64,000 nucleotides of DNA from Spirosoma terrae (GTDB lineage Bacteria; Bacteroidota; Bacteroidia; Cytophagales; Spirosomataceae), in assembly GCF_010435915.1 (NCBI RefSeq), contig NZ_JAAFZH010000006.1, positions 124,001 to 188,000 of the forward strand. Reading direction: 5' to 3'. Of this stretch, positions 27,212 to 37,500 are shown piece by piece. The notes beneath the pieces were generated by a model that saw nothing but the letters and a program-made list of their open reading frames with translations, did not search any database and was not told where the DNA came from. A program made the translations under genes and the position numbers. Positions within the stretch are counted from its first letter, which is position 1, and each line of letters starts with the position of its first letter.

Positions 27212-27212
27212 T

Positions 27213-27878
27213 ATGCACTTATCCATACAGAAGATCGATAAAAATTTTGGCAAGCGTGCTATTCTCAACGGAGGACATTTCGAACTAAGTACAGGAGAAA
27301 TAGTGGGCCTATTTGGCCGAAATGGTTCCGGAAAATCCACCTTAATGAAGATCCTGTTTGGAACGATGCGAGCAACTACCAGCTCAGTCTATCTGGATAC
27401 GGTTCCCTTCGACCCTGCCACCAGTATTACCAGGAAGCTGATTGCTTATCTTCCCCAACACAGCATGTTGCCTAGTGACCTCAAAGTCCGGGATCTTATT
27501 CCGCTAGTCATTGCTAATGGAGAAGCCCAAAATCGGGTATTTTATTCACCAGGTGTAGCCTCCTTTGACAATCAGCGGGTTGGAGCCCTATCCATTGGCC
27601 AACTAAAATACCTGGAGTTTCTGTTAGTAGCATACCTAGACCACCCCTTTCTGATGTTGGATGAACCATTTTCAATGATTGATCCACTTTATCACCAGAT
27701 TATAAAAGAGGTTATTCGTTCTCTACGAGAAAGCAAAGGAATCCTTGTGACCGATCATTATTACGAAAATGTCTGGCAGGTAACGAATCGGAATTATATG
27801 TTGGTTGATGGATCAGTAGTCACCATTGAGTCAAAAGAGGAATTAATAAAACATGGTTATTTACCAAGTCGAGCATGA
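27213..27878 (+). CDS. ABC transporter ATP-binding protein
   Basis: 221 aa. Walker A is GRNGSGKST at 35-43, the Q-loop is around LPQ (80-82), the signature is LSIGQ at 126-130 (serine-to-isoleucine variant of LSGGQ), Walker B is FLMLDEP at 146-152 and the switch His is His182. The ATG at 27213 was chosen over one at 27186 because it directly follows the stop of the 92-aa membrane protein. All catalytic residues are present, so it should hydrolyse ATP and drive its tiny neighbour or an unlinked permease. Substrate unknown. Confidence 0.85.
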   Translation: MHLSIQKIDKNFGKRAILNGGHFELSTGEIVGLFGRNGSGKSTLMKILFGTMRATTSSVYLDTVPFDPATSITRKLIAYLPQHSMLPSDLKVRDLIPLVIANGEAQNRVFYSPGVASFDNQRVGALSIGQLKYLEFLLVAYLDHPFLMLDEPFSMIDPLYHQIIKEVIRSLRESKGILVTDHYYENVWQVTNRNYMLVDGSVVTIESKEELIKHGYLPSRA

Positions 27879-28040
27879 TGCAACGATTCTTTAGCCAAGT
27901 GCCGCTACACAACAGGGAATAACTGGGTAGTTGTTTACTAATTCTGCTCCTTGAAAGCTTTAACATGACTTCCCCAGACCTATTCTAGCTCGCCATCTCT
28001 TTAATCTCCCCGTTCTCCCAGAAAACACCTATCGGAAATT

Positions 28041-28102
28041 AGTTGCGCTGGTCAGCCGGACACGAAGTTAAAAAGTGTCCTGCCCGACTGACCAGCGCAA
28101 CT
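28041..28102. repeat. Imperfect long hairpin in the 27879-28246 gap
   Basis: The 15-bp arm AGTTGCGCTGGTCAG (28041-28055) is perfectly repeated in inverted orientation at 28088-28102, and inner bases (GGACAC / GTGTCC) extend the stem with a bulge. It lies between the convergent ABC ATPase and DEAD-box helicase genes and could end both transcripts, although neither side has a long T-run. I see no other signal in this 368-bp stretch. Confidence 0.6.
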
Positions 28103-28246
28103 TGAAACTCGCCTTCCAAGGCCAGCGACTTTCCTGCAAGAGAACGTAAGCAAATTGCCATTACGTAAGCATTATCATTTGGGGCAAGGGTTGCGTTTTC
28201 TCTCTTTCAGCCAGCATAAACACGAGTAGATTTAGCCGTAAAGCGA

Positions 28247-29425
28247 TTAGTATCCCTGCAAATCCAGGGCGGTGGACTCTAGTTGCTCCACGCGCTTACC
28301 CATCTTTTTCTGAATAATTCTAAAATGATGTTCATCCTCGGGTGTGATTAGGGAAATAGCCTTCCCGGTTGCCTCTGCCCGGCCCGTTCGGCCAATCCGA
28401 TGAACATAATCTTTGGGTGAACGCGGCAAATCGAAATTGATCACATAGGGAAGCAATTGAATGTCGATACCACGCGCTAACAAATCAGTCGTCACCATAA
28501 CCTGCAACTTGCCGGCCTTAAATTTATGGAGCACTTCGGTTCGAATTTGCTGGCCTTTCTGGCCATGGATGGCAGCTGCCTGAATTCCGTTTTTAAGCAA
28601 CTTAACAACCAGATTATCTGCCGTTCGGGTAGACGACGTAAACACCAATACCTGTTGCATTTTTTCGGTTTTAATCAAATACCGTAGCAACGGGCCTTTC
28701 CGGGCTGGATCAACTTTATAGGCTATCTGCTCAATCAGTTCGAGGTTGGCAGCTTCTTCAACCACTTCAATTTTGACGGGCTTGTGCAGTTGTGTTTGAT
28801 TGATATCCTGAATAGAATCCCCCAACGTAGCAGAGAACAAGATGGTCTGCCGTTTTTTGGGAAGTTGATCAAACAGTTGGTTCATTTCGTCGGCAAAGCC
28901 AAGTTCAAGCATTTTATCGGCCTCATCGAGAACCAGAATCTCAATGTCAGATAGTTGTAATGCATTCTGTCCCAGCAAATCCAATAATCGGCCGGGCGTA
29001 GCAACAATAATATCGGCCCCATACACCGCCTTCATCTGTGGGTTGATGGATACGCCACCATATACCGCCACCGTTTTTACTTTGGGAAACAGGTGAACAC
29101 CCAAATTCTGAAACACATCGGCCACCTGACTGGCTAATTCACGCGTTGGTACTAATACCAGTACACTGGCATAGCGACTAGTAACGGTTTTGGTTCTGTG
29201 GAACAACTCCAGAATCGGCAGAACAAAACTGGCAGTTTTACCGGAGCCCGTTTTTGCAATGCCCAGCACATCCTTTCCCTGCAGAATTGACGGAATAGCG
29301 TCACGCTGAATGGGGTAAGGGCGTGTATAGTGTTGCTCCTGCACTACTTTCACCAGGGGTTCCGATAAACCAAGTGAGGCAAAGGTGACGTTATTTTTTT
29401 CCGCTTCGCTTGAGGGGTCGACCAT
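28247..29425 (-). CDS. DEAD-box RNA helicase (RhlE-like)
   Basis: 392 aa, ATP-dependent RNA unwinding in ribosome assembly or RNA decay. Motifs in order: Q-motif region YTRPYPIQ (33-40), Walker A AKTGSGKT (57-64), PTRELA (93-98), DEAD (167-170), SAT (198-200) and HRIGRTGR (342-349). It is a core helicase with almost no C-terminal extension. The two RecA domains are complete. Base use resembles the rest of the genome rather than the AT-rich block next to it. The symbol is not given because several paralogues usually exist. Confidence 0.93.
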   Translation of the reverse strand: MVDPSSEAEKNNVTFASLGLSEPLVKVVQEQHYTRPYPIQRDAIPSILQGKDVLGIAKTGSGKTASFVLPILELFHRTKTVTSRYASVLVLVPTRELASQVADVFQNLGVHLFPKVKTVAVYGGVSINPQMKAVYGADIIVATPGRLLDLLGQNALQLSDIEILVLDEADKMLELGFADEMNQLFDQLPKKRQTILFSATLGDSIQDINQTQLHKPVKIEVVEEAANLELIEQIAYKVDPARKGPLLRYLIKTEKMQQVLVFTSSTRTADNLVVKLLKNGIQAAAIHGQKGQQIRTEVLHKFKAGKLQVMVTTDLLARGIDIQLLPYVINFDLPRSPKDYVHRIGRTGRAEATGKAISLITPEDEHHFRIIQKKMGKRVEQLESTALDLQGY

Positions 29426-29588
29426 ATAGTTCTCTTTTTACGGCTGTGTAATTATGCCAGAAATTTACGTCTTATTCCTGGCTAGTGCATGATTACAGTC
29501 AATGTCCAAACTCATTTATCGAATGGCTCCGTGGCGTATCAACAGAATTACGCAATACAATCGCGACGGAGTAAGCCAACAAGTACGA

Positions 29589-30182
29589 TCAGGCTAACAG
29601 CCAAAACAGAAGAAGACCGATAAACGGAGCCAGATAGGATGCCTGATCGCGCAGGTGGGTCAGGGCTTTGTGCAGAGTGTTCCGAACCGACTTTTCCGTA
29701 ATGCCCATGATCTGGGCAATTTCTTCGGTTTTAAAGTTCTGGTAGAAACGTAGCGTTACCACTTCCTGCTGACGTAGTGGCAGTTGCGCAATGGCTTGTG
29801 TCAATCGTTGGGTGAGTTGGGATTCCTGCTCCTGGCCGATCAACAACTGCTCAATGGAGGAATCAGCGGTGTGATTGCTGGCGTCAACGTCTGCCGTTTC
29901 GAAGCGGTGTTCCTGCTCGCTCAGCAGATGAATCTTACGACGTAGCGAACGAAAGAGGTAAAACTTAACCGAATCAGCCGACGAAATTGACCGGCGCATC
30001 CGCCAGATATCGACAAACAAGTCCTGAATGGCGTCTTCTACCAGGCTGGCGTTATTGGCCAGTTTATGCCCATAACTATACAACGTAGCGTGGAATCGCT
30101 GGTACAATTCGGCAAAGGCGTCCTGATCGTCCTGTTTCAGGGCGTTCCAAAGCTGCTCGTCCGATTGCGGTTCGTGAATCAA
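29589..30182 (-). CDS. ECF sigma-70 factor (Bacteroidetes type), no adjacent FecR
   Basis: 197 aa with region 2 (about 20-90, with LVEDAIQDLFVDIWRMRRS) and a region 4 helix-turn-helix (about 135-175, TEEIAQIMGITEKSVRNTLHKAL). A hydrophobic tail ends the protein (YLAPFIGLLLFWLLA). No FecR gene follows it; the helicase gene does. The FecR without a sigma at 22897-24024 lies further along the same strand and is a candidate partner, assuming the intervening genes are an insertion. It could equally be a free-standing ECF sigma. Confidence 0.9.
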   Translation of the reverse strand: MIHEPQSDEQLWNALKQDDQDAFAELYQRFHATLYSYGHKLANNASLVEDAIQDLFVDIWRMRRSISSADSVKFYLFRSLRRKIHLLSEQEHRFETADVDASNHTADSSIEQLLIGQEQESQLTQRLTQAIAQLPLRQQEVVTLRFYQNFKTEEIAQIMGITEKSVRNTLHKALTHLRDQASYLAPFIGLLLFWLLA

Positions 30183-30304
30183 GGCGTTACGTATCGTTAG
30201 GACTACGTGTTAAAACCTTACAATGTTCATAAAATTAGCAATAATAATTATATCTAAACATCAGCAGCTATGCCTATGCCCTGTTTTACTGGCTGTTAAG
30301 GCCA

Positions 30305-30339
30305 AATAAAAAATCCCCGGCAGTTTCTACCGGGGATTT
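30305..30339 (-). terminator. Rho-independent terminator of the locus 4 operon
   Basis: AAATCCCCGG pairs with CCGGGGATTT around a 9-nt loop. On the minus strand the stem runs into GATTTTTTATTT, 50 bp past the stop of the last enzyme gene (30389). Of the 206-bp gap 30183-30388 the rest appears empty. Confidence 0.75.
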
Positions 30340-30388
30340 ACTTTCGTATTCTGTTCGTCTGACGCAGGCAGTTCCTGTTTAGAAGCGG

Positions 30389-31723
30389 CTAAAATAAACG
30401 ATTCAATTTTGCTTCGTAATAGGCCGGAACGACCACAAAAAAACGCGAGGTATATAATTTTGTCCAATCGTAATGCATGAGCGTGTTTTTCAGGATTACT
30501 TCATACTCCCGGATGAGTTTCTGATTGCCCGATAACAACACAATCCAGGCAGCAAACAGCGGTTCACGCATATGCTTGTCCTCATACACGCGAGCGGGGG
30601 AAATTTTCGACCACTCACGACCCTGCTGGAACGCCAACGCCAACGTAGTGGCAATAGCTGGCTGGGGCTTCCAGAGCGCATTTAGGGAACGCCAATCTTC
30701 GTTAAAAGCAATGGTATGCTTGTTATCGAAATTCTTATAGCGATTTAAATGTAGAGCAGCCCTTTCGGCGGTACGATTTAATCCTTTCCGAAATTTTTCA
30801 CGGATGTCGGTCTCCTGCTCCAGTTCAACCAATGCCTTAAGATTCGCCTGCGAAATGCCCGTGATCCAGAATTCATTCTCGGTTATATTCCCTTTTTCAG
30901 GATTGTCGATCTCATACGGAATACCCTGTTCGCATAAGGCCAGCCGGTTTACCGAATCCCCTTCGGGTATATCAAGTAATCGTCGGTGATACCCGTCCAG
31001 CCATTTTTTATCCTTCGTTACGTCATACAAAGCTCGGTATATAAACACCAGCCGCGCCGAAATCCGACATCCTTTATCAGTCAGATTTCCCCGGAACCCG
31101 TATCCATTCCGATCGCAGGGTAACTGCCAGTCGGTCTTTTCCAGCGCATTGCCAACCGTTTCCATCAGGCGAACCAGCTTCTTCTGTTCGGCCTTCTCAG
31201 GAATACCGCTTTTCACGTATCGCCAGATCCCGTAAAACCAGGGGCCTGTCTGATCGTCGGAGCCTGCTACGTGGTGGCTTTCTCCATCTTCCGAAACACC
31301 GCGTGCAATAAATCCCGGAATACGGCCAATCGATGCCAGCCTCACCAGACCGTTTGCTACCCTGCGGGCTTCCTGCGCATCCGCTGGTTTGCGGCTCACT
31401 TTCCAGCGATTGCACAACCCGTCGAGATAAATGCCGTTGAAAAAAGCGCCGTTTTCTATGGGTGAAAACCACGACAAACCATTGGGTTTATCCGTTTTGC
31501 ACTCTTCCGACGTAGGAATCGAAACGGCACCGTCTCTGCCAGCATAATCATACAGAATGCCGTACTGCGGACTCATAAATCGTCGGTTAATCTCCCGACG
31601 TGCCTGATCAATTTGTTGCTCAAGCGCCTGATTTGCTGCACTTTCCGCTTTTGACTGTGCCCCTGCCGGAGTCTGTTTCAATAAACAAACTCCGGCAATC
31701 AGGCAATAGATAACTACTCTCAT
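30389..31723 (-). CDS. Predicted secreted alpha/alpha-barrel enzyme, paralogue of the next gene
   Basis: 444 aa with a signal peptide (about 1-22). It is a clear paralogue of the 31720-33042 product: shared segments include NGxFNGxYLDGxCxRW (about 92-108), PGFIxRGVxxDG and GSxDQTxPWFYGxWRYV (about 150-175). The helix-rich sequence with aromatic and acidic residues in loops resembles six-hairpin glycosidases or lyases, but I cannot assign a family. It starts inside the stop of the upstream gene (4-bp ATGA overlap), so the two are coupled. As the last gene of locus 4 it probably degrades the glycan imported by its SusC/SusD. Confidence 0.7.
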   Translation of the reverse strand: MRVVIYCLIAGVCLLKQTPAGAQSKAESAANQALEQQIDQARREINRRFMSPQYGILYDYAGRDGAVSIPTSEECKTDKPNGLSWFSPIENGAFFNGIYLDGLCNRWKVSRKPADAQEARRVANGLVRLASIGRIPGFIARGVSEDGESHHVAGSDDQTGPWFYGIWRYVKSGIPEKAEQKKLVRLMETVGNALEKTDWQLPCDRNGYGFRGNLTDKGCRISARLVFIYRALYDVTKDKKWLDGYHRRLLDIPEGDSVNRLALCEQGIPYEIDNPEKGNITENEFWITGISQANLKALVELEQETDIREKFRKGLNRTAERAALHLNRYKNFDNKHTIAFNEDWRSLNALWKPQPAIATTLALAFQQGREWSKISPARVYEDKHMREPLFAAWIVLLSGNQKLIREYEVILKNTLMHYDWTKLYTSRFFVVVPAYYEAKLNRLF

Positions 31724-33042
31724 CGTAGAACGGGGCTGGTTTTTTGAAGGCGAAACCAGACAGTTTCGACCGGAAAAAATTGGGAGTAATACAATGTATC
31801 GTACTGAAAATGGCTAATAGCGCCCAGCATTTCATCGCGGTATTGCTTCATCAGTTTTGCATCGGGGGCCAACGTAACAATCCACGCCATCCAGAGTGGC
31901 TCACGGACAAAACCAAGTTCCTGATTACGGCGGGGCGACAGGTTGACCAGCTCCGTAAGTTGCTTAGCCGATACGTCCAGCGCATCCTGCTCGCTACGTT
32001 GAGGAACCCACCATTGATTCAGCCGTCGCCAATCGTGCAGAAACGTTTTAGTATCCTGATTATCGAACTGATGCCACCGCAAAATATCTTTGGCAGCACT
32101 ACGGGCACTGGCGTTCAGCCCTTGTTCGTAGGCTTTCCGCATGGCCGGATCACTTTCCATTTCCCACAATGCCCGCACATCGACCGTACTGGATATACCC
32201 GTCCAGCGAAACTGCTTCGGCACATCGAACATCATACCTTCTGCGCAAATCTGCAATCGGCTCCGACGCGGCTCTCCACCGGTTTCGTAAGCAGCCGCCC
32301 GATACAAGGTATCCCACTTTACATCACCCGTTAGCTGATGCATCGCTTTCAGGATAAAAAGCATGCGTGGGGCACCTTCCCAATTGAACGTAGCAAAACT
32401 GTTTCGATAACGAGCCGGAGCATACGTCGTAGTCGGTATTTTCCAATCGGCCGCCAGTAATACGTTGGCTACCTCTTCCATTTTCGCAATAATTTGCCGA
32501 CGTTCCGCCGGTTCAGCTAATCCAGTATGCACGTATCGCCAGAGGCCATAAAACCAGGGCGAAGTCTGATCATTTGACCCCATCGATGGCGGAGTTTTTC
32601 CATCCGTGGCCACCCCACGCCCAATAAATCCGGGCGTATCGCCAACTGATGCCAGTAATAACAAACCCTCCACTAATTTTTTGGCTTTATTACGGTCGGC
32701 TTGCTGATTTCGATGTATCCAACGCTGACAAATGCCGTCGAGATACAACCCGTTAAACATCGAACCATTTTCGGTTGGTGTCCACCAGCCTAACGCATTT
32801 GGTTTATTCTGGCGAAATTCATCAGCTGTGGGCCGGTCAAAGTGCCCATTTGTATCGGCAAAATCGATCACTACGTTATGTTTATCCACAAATCGACGCC
32901 AGATTTCGTCATGCGCCTTTTCCATGATCAGGCTGTCGTTACCAACCGGCAGCGAAGAGCGCTCGACGGGTAAATGCGTTACGTTCGTGAACGAGCTTAC
33001 TCCCAGGAGAGCAAGAAAAACGATTAGTCTGCTCATTGCCAA
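31720..33042 (-). CDS. Predicted secreted alpha/alpha-barrel enzyme, paralogue of its neighbour
   Basis: 440 aa with a signal peptide (about 1-18; a second Met at residue 3 is an equal start). It shares GWWTPTENGSMFNGLYLDG and GSNDQTSPWFYGLWRYV with the following gene product, and both contain conserved Asp, Glu and Trp positions that could line an active site. The gene overlaps the end of susD by 10 bp and the next gene by 4 bp, so all three are translated in a coupled way. Function inferred from position: a polysaccharide-active enzyme of locus 4. Family not identified. Confidence 0.72.
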   Translation of the reverse strand: MAMSRLIVFLALLGVSSFTNVTHLPVERSSLPVGNDSLIMEKAHDEIWRRFVDKHNVVIDFADTNGHFDRPTADEFRQNKPNALGWWTPTENGSMFNGLYLDGICQRWIHRNQQADRNKAKKLVEGLLLLASVGDTPGFIGRGVATDGKTPPSMGSNDQTSPWFYGLWRYVHTGLAEPAERRQIIAKMEEVANVLLAADWKIPTTTYAPARYRNSFATFNWEGAPRMLFILKAMHQLTGDVKWDTLYRAAAYETGGEPRRSRLQICAEGMMFDVPKQFRWTGISSTVDVRALWEMESDPAMRKAYEQGLNASARSAAKDILRWHQFDNQDTKTFLHDWRRLNQWWVPQRSEQDALDVSAKQLTELVNLSPRRNQELGFVREPLWMAWIVTLAPDAKLMKQYRDEMLGAISHFQYDTLYYSQFFPVETVWFRLQKTSPVLR

Positions 33043-34529
33043 TCGGGGTTCTGTTCGAGTTTGGGGTTCGCCCGAATCTCATCCAGCGGAATCGGATAGT
33101 AGCGATGTCTGGGCTGTGGTGTCCGTACGGGGAAAACTTCATTAACTGCCTTCGGAATCACCGTCATAAACGTATTGGTACGTGTCAGATCGAACCACCG
33201 GTCACCTTCCGCAAAAAACTCCCAGCTTCGCTCCTGCAATACAGCGTTGATAAAGACGTCTTTGCTTAGACCGGTTTGCAGATCAGCAAGCCCGGCCCGC
33301 TTCCGAATCACATTTATATATTGATACGCCAGAGCCGTTGGGCCATTTAACCGGGCTTCAGCTTCGGCCGCAATCAGGTATAGATCGGCCAGACGTAGTA
33401 TAGGCACATTATTCCGACCTTTACTCCCCACCGAATTTCGGTCCATATACTTCTTAATCAGAACCCCTTTTACCGTGTAAGGCGTAATATCTTTCTGAGG
33501 AACAACCTTACCCGCCACATTGACGAAAGTTGTATCCAGCAACTGTCGCCGTTTATCGGCGGGGTTAAACGAGTCGAAAAAAGCCTGAAAAGCGAAGATT
33601 GACCCAAAAGTTGAGTTGCCATAATCCCGGCTGGCGCTGTTGGCTGGTCCGCAAAAACCCATCAGCGTGGTGCCACGGGCTCGGGTACTGTTGTCTCCTT
33701 CGAAGGCAAACATATTTTCCTGCCGCGCCAGATCTTCCTTGTCCACGTTGAACACATCAAGTACATCGGCCATCAGGCTATATTTCCCCGAGTTTATGAC
33801 CTCCACGGCTTTCGTTTTCGCCGTTGTCCAGTCTTCGGCGTATAAAGCCGCTTTGGCATACAGGCCCATGGCGACTTCTTTGGACGATCGACCTTTTACG
33901 GTTGATACCGAATAGGAAGGCAGCTTCGGAATAGCCTCGTCCAGATCCTTAAAAATCTGCTTATAAACGTCAGCTTTCGGACTTTTTGGCACAATAGCAT
34001 CGCTTTCGCTTTTACTCGGTGTAGTGCGTATCACCACATCCCCAAAGCTTTTTGCCAACATAAAATGATAATAGGCCCGTAAAAACAGTGCTTCGGCCAC
34101 AATGGCGTCCCGACGACTGGCAGGCATGTTAATGGACGGTACACGCTCAATAACCCAGTTTGCATTTTCGATGCCTTTGTAACAGAACTGCCACAGGCCA
34201 TAGGGACTCTCGGCCGTTCGGCCAAAACTTTTGGGACCCGAATAATCGGTATCGTAGCTGTAAACGGCGAATACGTTACGGCCAACAACCGGTTTTACCC
34301 ATAGTTGATCCCCGGCAAAATCGGAAGCAAACACGACTGATGCCTGATCGAACAGATCGTTGATCGATCCATAGGCCGCCGTCAGTGCCGCTTCAGCATC
34401 CTGGGCACTCCGGTAAAAATCATTCGTTATAACCGACGAATATACAGTTTCGTCTAAATCCTGACAACCACTCAGACAAAGCAGTAACGTACCAATAGCC
34501 AGGGCTGGTTTTGAAAAATATCGCTTCAT
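33033..34529 (-). CDS. SusD/RagB-type surface lipoprotein
   Basis: 498 aa with lipobox CLSGC (Cys22). SusD features: FYRSAQDAEAALTAAYGSI, VAEALFLRAYYHFMLAKSFGDV, RLADLYLIAAEAEARL and EGDRWFDLTRTN. It follows its SusC by 17 bp and overlaps the downstream enzyme gene, so locus 4 is compact and lacks the intercistronic hairpins of loci 2 and 3. Confidence 0.93.
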   Translation of the reverse strand: MKRYFSKPALAIGTLLLCLSGCQDLDETVYSSVITNDFYRSAQDAEAALTAAYGSINDLFDQASVVFASDFAGDQLWVKPVVGRNVFAVYSYDTDYSGPKSFGRTAESPYGLWQFCYKGIENANWVIERVPSINMPASRRDAIVAEALFLRAYYHFMLAKSFGDVVIRTTPSKSESDAIVPKSPKADVYKQIFKDLDEAIPKLPSYSVSTVKGRSSKEVAMGLYAKAALYAEDWTTAKTKAVEVINSGKYSLMADVLDVFNVDKEDLARQENMFAFEGDNSTRARGTTLMGFCGPANSASRDYGNSTFGSIFAFQAFFDSFNPADKRRQLLDTTFVNVAGKVVPQKDITPYTVKGVLIKKYMDRNSVGSKGRNNVPILRLADLYLIAAEAEARLNGPTALAYQYINVIRKRAGLADLQTGLSKDVFINAVLQERSWEFFAEGDRWFDLTRTNTFMTVIPKAVNEVFPVRTPQPRHRYYPIPLDEIRANPKLEQNPDWQ

Positions 34530-34546
34530 AGGATCAAAGAGTTTTA

Positions 34547-37500
34547 TCAGAAAGTAAGCTGAAGGCCAACAACATACGATTTAGCCGCCGGATAGGTACC
34601 ATTGTCATAGAACAGCGCATTGGCACTGCCATAGTTGTTCGATTCGGGGTCCCACCCCTGGTAGTTGGTGATGGTAAAGAGATTATTTCCGCTGATGTAG
34701 GCACGGGCATTTTTAGCCAGTTTCCCAGTCGGAATGTTGTATGCTAGTGTCAGGTTTCGGACGCGGACGTAGGAATTATCCTCCACCCACCGATCGCCAA
34801 CGGGCAGGTTAGTCCCCTGGGCCGGTTTGACGTATTCATTGCTGGGATTCGTTGACGACCAACGATTGGCCATGCCTTCTAACAGATTGACCTGACCGGA
34901 TGGAGTCTCGAACGTAAAACGAAAGCCATTGAACAGACGGCTTCCCTGAACGCCTTGCAGGAAGCCGCTGAACTCGAAATTTTTGTATTTAACCGAACTC
35001 GCAAAGCCGAAAAAGTACTTAGGCTGTGCATTGCCCACAATCACCTGATCATCAGTACTGATTTTGCCATCACCGTTCATGTCCTTGATTTTAAAGCCAC
35101 CCGTCCGGGCATCGTACCCCGGCAGAAACGACTCGCCCGTCTGGTTAATACCATCCAGAATATACGTCCGGTAAACACCGAGCGGATAGCCAACTTTCAG
35201 AATCGAATAGCTCGACAAGGTCAACTCCTGCTGAATGCCATCCAAGGCCAGCACCTTGTTCTGGTTGAACGTAATATTACCCGACGCTTCCCACTTAACG
35301 GCTCCGGTCAGGATGCGGCCGCTTACGCCTAATTCAAGCCCTTTATTCTCAATCGATCCGTAATTACCCGTAATGGTCGAATAGCCGGAAGACATCGGCA
35401 CCGCTTTTGTAAATAACAGATTATCAGTACGCTTATGGTAGTAGTCAGCCACTACATTCAGTCGGTTATTGAAAAACGCTACGTCTACCCCAATGTCAAG
35501 CTGGGTGGCCTGTTCCCACTTCAGATCGGGGTTAGCAATGCCGCTTGGATTAATGCCCGTCAGTACGTTATTATTGAAATTGTAGTTATAGCCCTGCCCG
35601 CTTACGGTTGCCAGCGACTGGTATGGCCCAATTGCGCCAGCATTCCCGGTAATTCCATAACTGGCTCTCAGCTTCAGATCACTCATGAACGTCAGGGGTT
35701 TCATAAAGTCTTCTTCGATGATTCGCCAGGCACCCGACACCGCCGGAAAGAAGCCGTATTTGTTGTTGGCGCCAAACTTGCTCGATCCATCGACACGAGC
35801 GGTCAGATCAAGAAAATAGCGGTCTTTGTAGCCATACCCCACCCGCCCCAGATACGACCCCAAGCTGCTTTTGCTCCGTGAACTGGAAAGGGCATACACG
35901 GTCGCATTGGCCGTCAACCAGTTTTCGGTAAAGTCGTTCCCGAAACCCGAAGCAGTCTGGCTATTGGCCTGAATAATCTCCGACTGCGTAGCATAAACAG
36001 CCGTAGCATTAATAGCATGGTGCTGCCCGAACTGCGTTTTATAGGTCAGGATACTTTCGTGCAGCAACGTTTGGGCATATACGCTATTATTTCCCGCAAC
36101 GCCATTCACACCATTCGGATTGTTGAGCGAAATAGAATCGACAATGGAACGGGGTGAATAAAGCTCCTGCAGGCTGGATGTCAGATCGACGTTAAAGCTG
36201 GCCCGATACGTTAACCCTTTTACTAGGTTTATGTCGAGGTAGAGATTCCCTAATAGTCGACTGGTATTGGTGTAATTTTTCTTGGCCAGCTCGCCCATTG
36301 GGTTGACAGTTTCGCGATACCGCCCGTTAAACTGATCGGCAAAGGAATACACCGTACCATCGGGCCGAAAGGGCAGCAGTGTTGGCGGAGCGGCCACGGC
36401 CCGGCCCAGAATACCTTCGCGGGCGCTGGTTACGTTTACTCCCGTTCCACCCGCATTGACTCGATTTTCGCCCGTAACGGTATAATACAAACTCGTGCCA
36501 ACTTTGAATCGGTCGTTAATCTTATGGTCAATATTGGCCCGAAACGCGTATCGGTTGTAATCGGTATTTTTAATGATACCGGCCTGACTGAAATAATTGG
36601 CTCCCAGCGCAACCTGCGTTTTATTGTTGCCGGTTGTGACCGATATCTGGTGGTTTTGAATCAGCGCTTTTCGAAAAATCAAATCCAGATAGTTCGTTCC
36701 TTGTCCAACCGAAGCCGGATTGGGGTAAACTACCGTTGGCGCATACGTATCATTTTCCAGTTGGGCAAACTGAGCGGCATTCAGAATACCAAGTTTTCGC
36801 GTAGTTTCCTGCTGCCCAACGTAGCCATCATACGATACGTTCGTGACGCCATCCTTGCCACGTTTCGTCGTAATCAGCACTACACCATTGGCTGCTCTGG
36901 CGCCATAAATAGCCGTTGCTGCCGCGTCTTTCAGCACTTCTACCGATTCGATGTCCGACGGGTTAATCTGGGAAAGCGGATTGGCTGCGTTTATGGCCGA
37001 CGTAGCAGAAATCTGAATTCCATCAATCACATAGAGCGGCTCAGACGTACCGTTTATTGAGTTAGTACCCCGAATTCGTACGCTTATATTGCCGCCGGGC
37101 GTTCCTGAATTTTGCCGCATATCCAATCCCGGTACGCGGCCCTGAATGCCCTGAGCCAGGTTGGCCACCGGGGTTACCTTGAGCTCTTCAGCCTTAACAG
37201 AAGCAATTGATCCTGTTATCGAGCTTTTTGTCCGGGTTCCATACCCCACAACCACTACTTCGCCCAATGATTTTGTATCAGGCGCCAATTGCACATCAAT
37301 CGCAGTCCGATTTCCAATTGATACGTCCTGATTCAAGTAACCCACAAAGGAAAATACCAACGTAGTGTTTGGCCCGTCGCTGTCCAGTAGGGTCAATCGA
37401 AACTTCCCCCCGGCGTCGGTGGTGGTTCCGCGTGACCGGTCCGCTGGTGCGGTTCCGGTGTTTTTGATAAGGACGCTCACCCCCGGTAGCCCTTCGCCCG

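Noticed and set aside
24025-28246. Prophage or integrative element
   Set aside because: No integrase, transposase, phage structural or conjugation gene and no tRNA-associated attachment site are visible; only composition and one IS-like relic support acquisition.
34955-37060. Several long plus-strand ORFs (125-178 aa)
   Set aside because: They overlap the barrel and plug of the locus 4 SusC and arise from its codon use.
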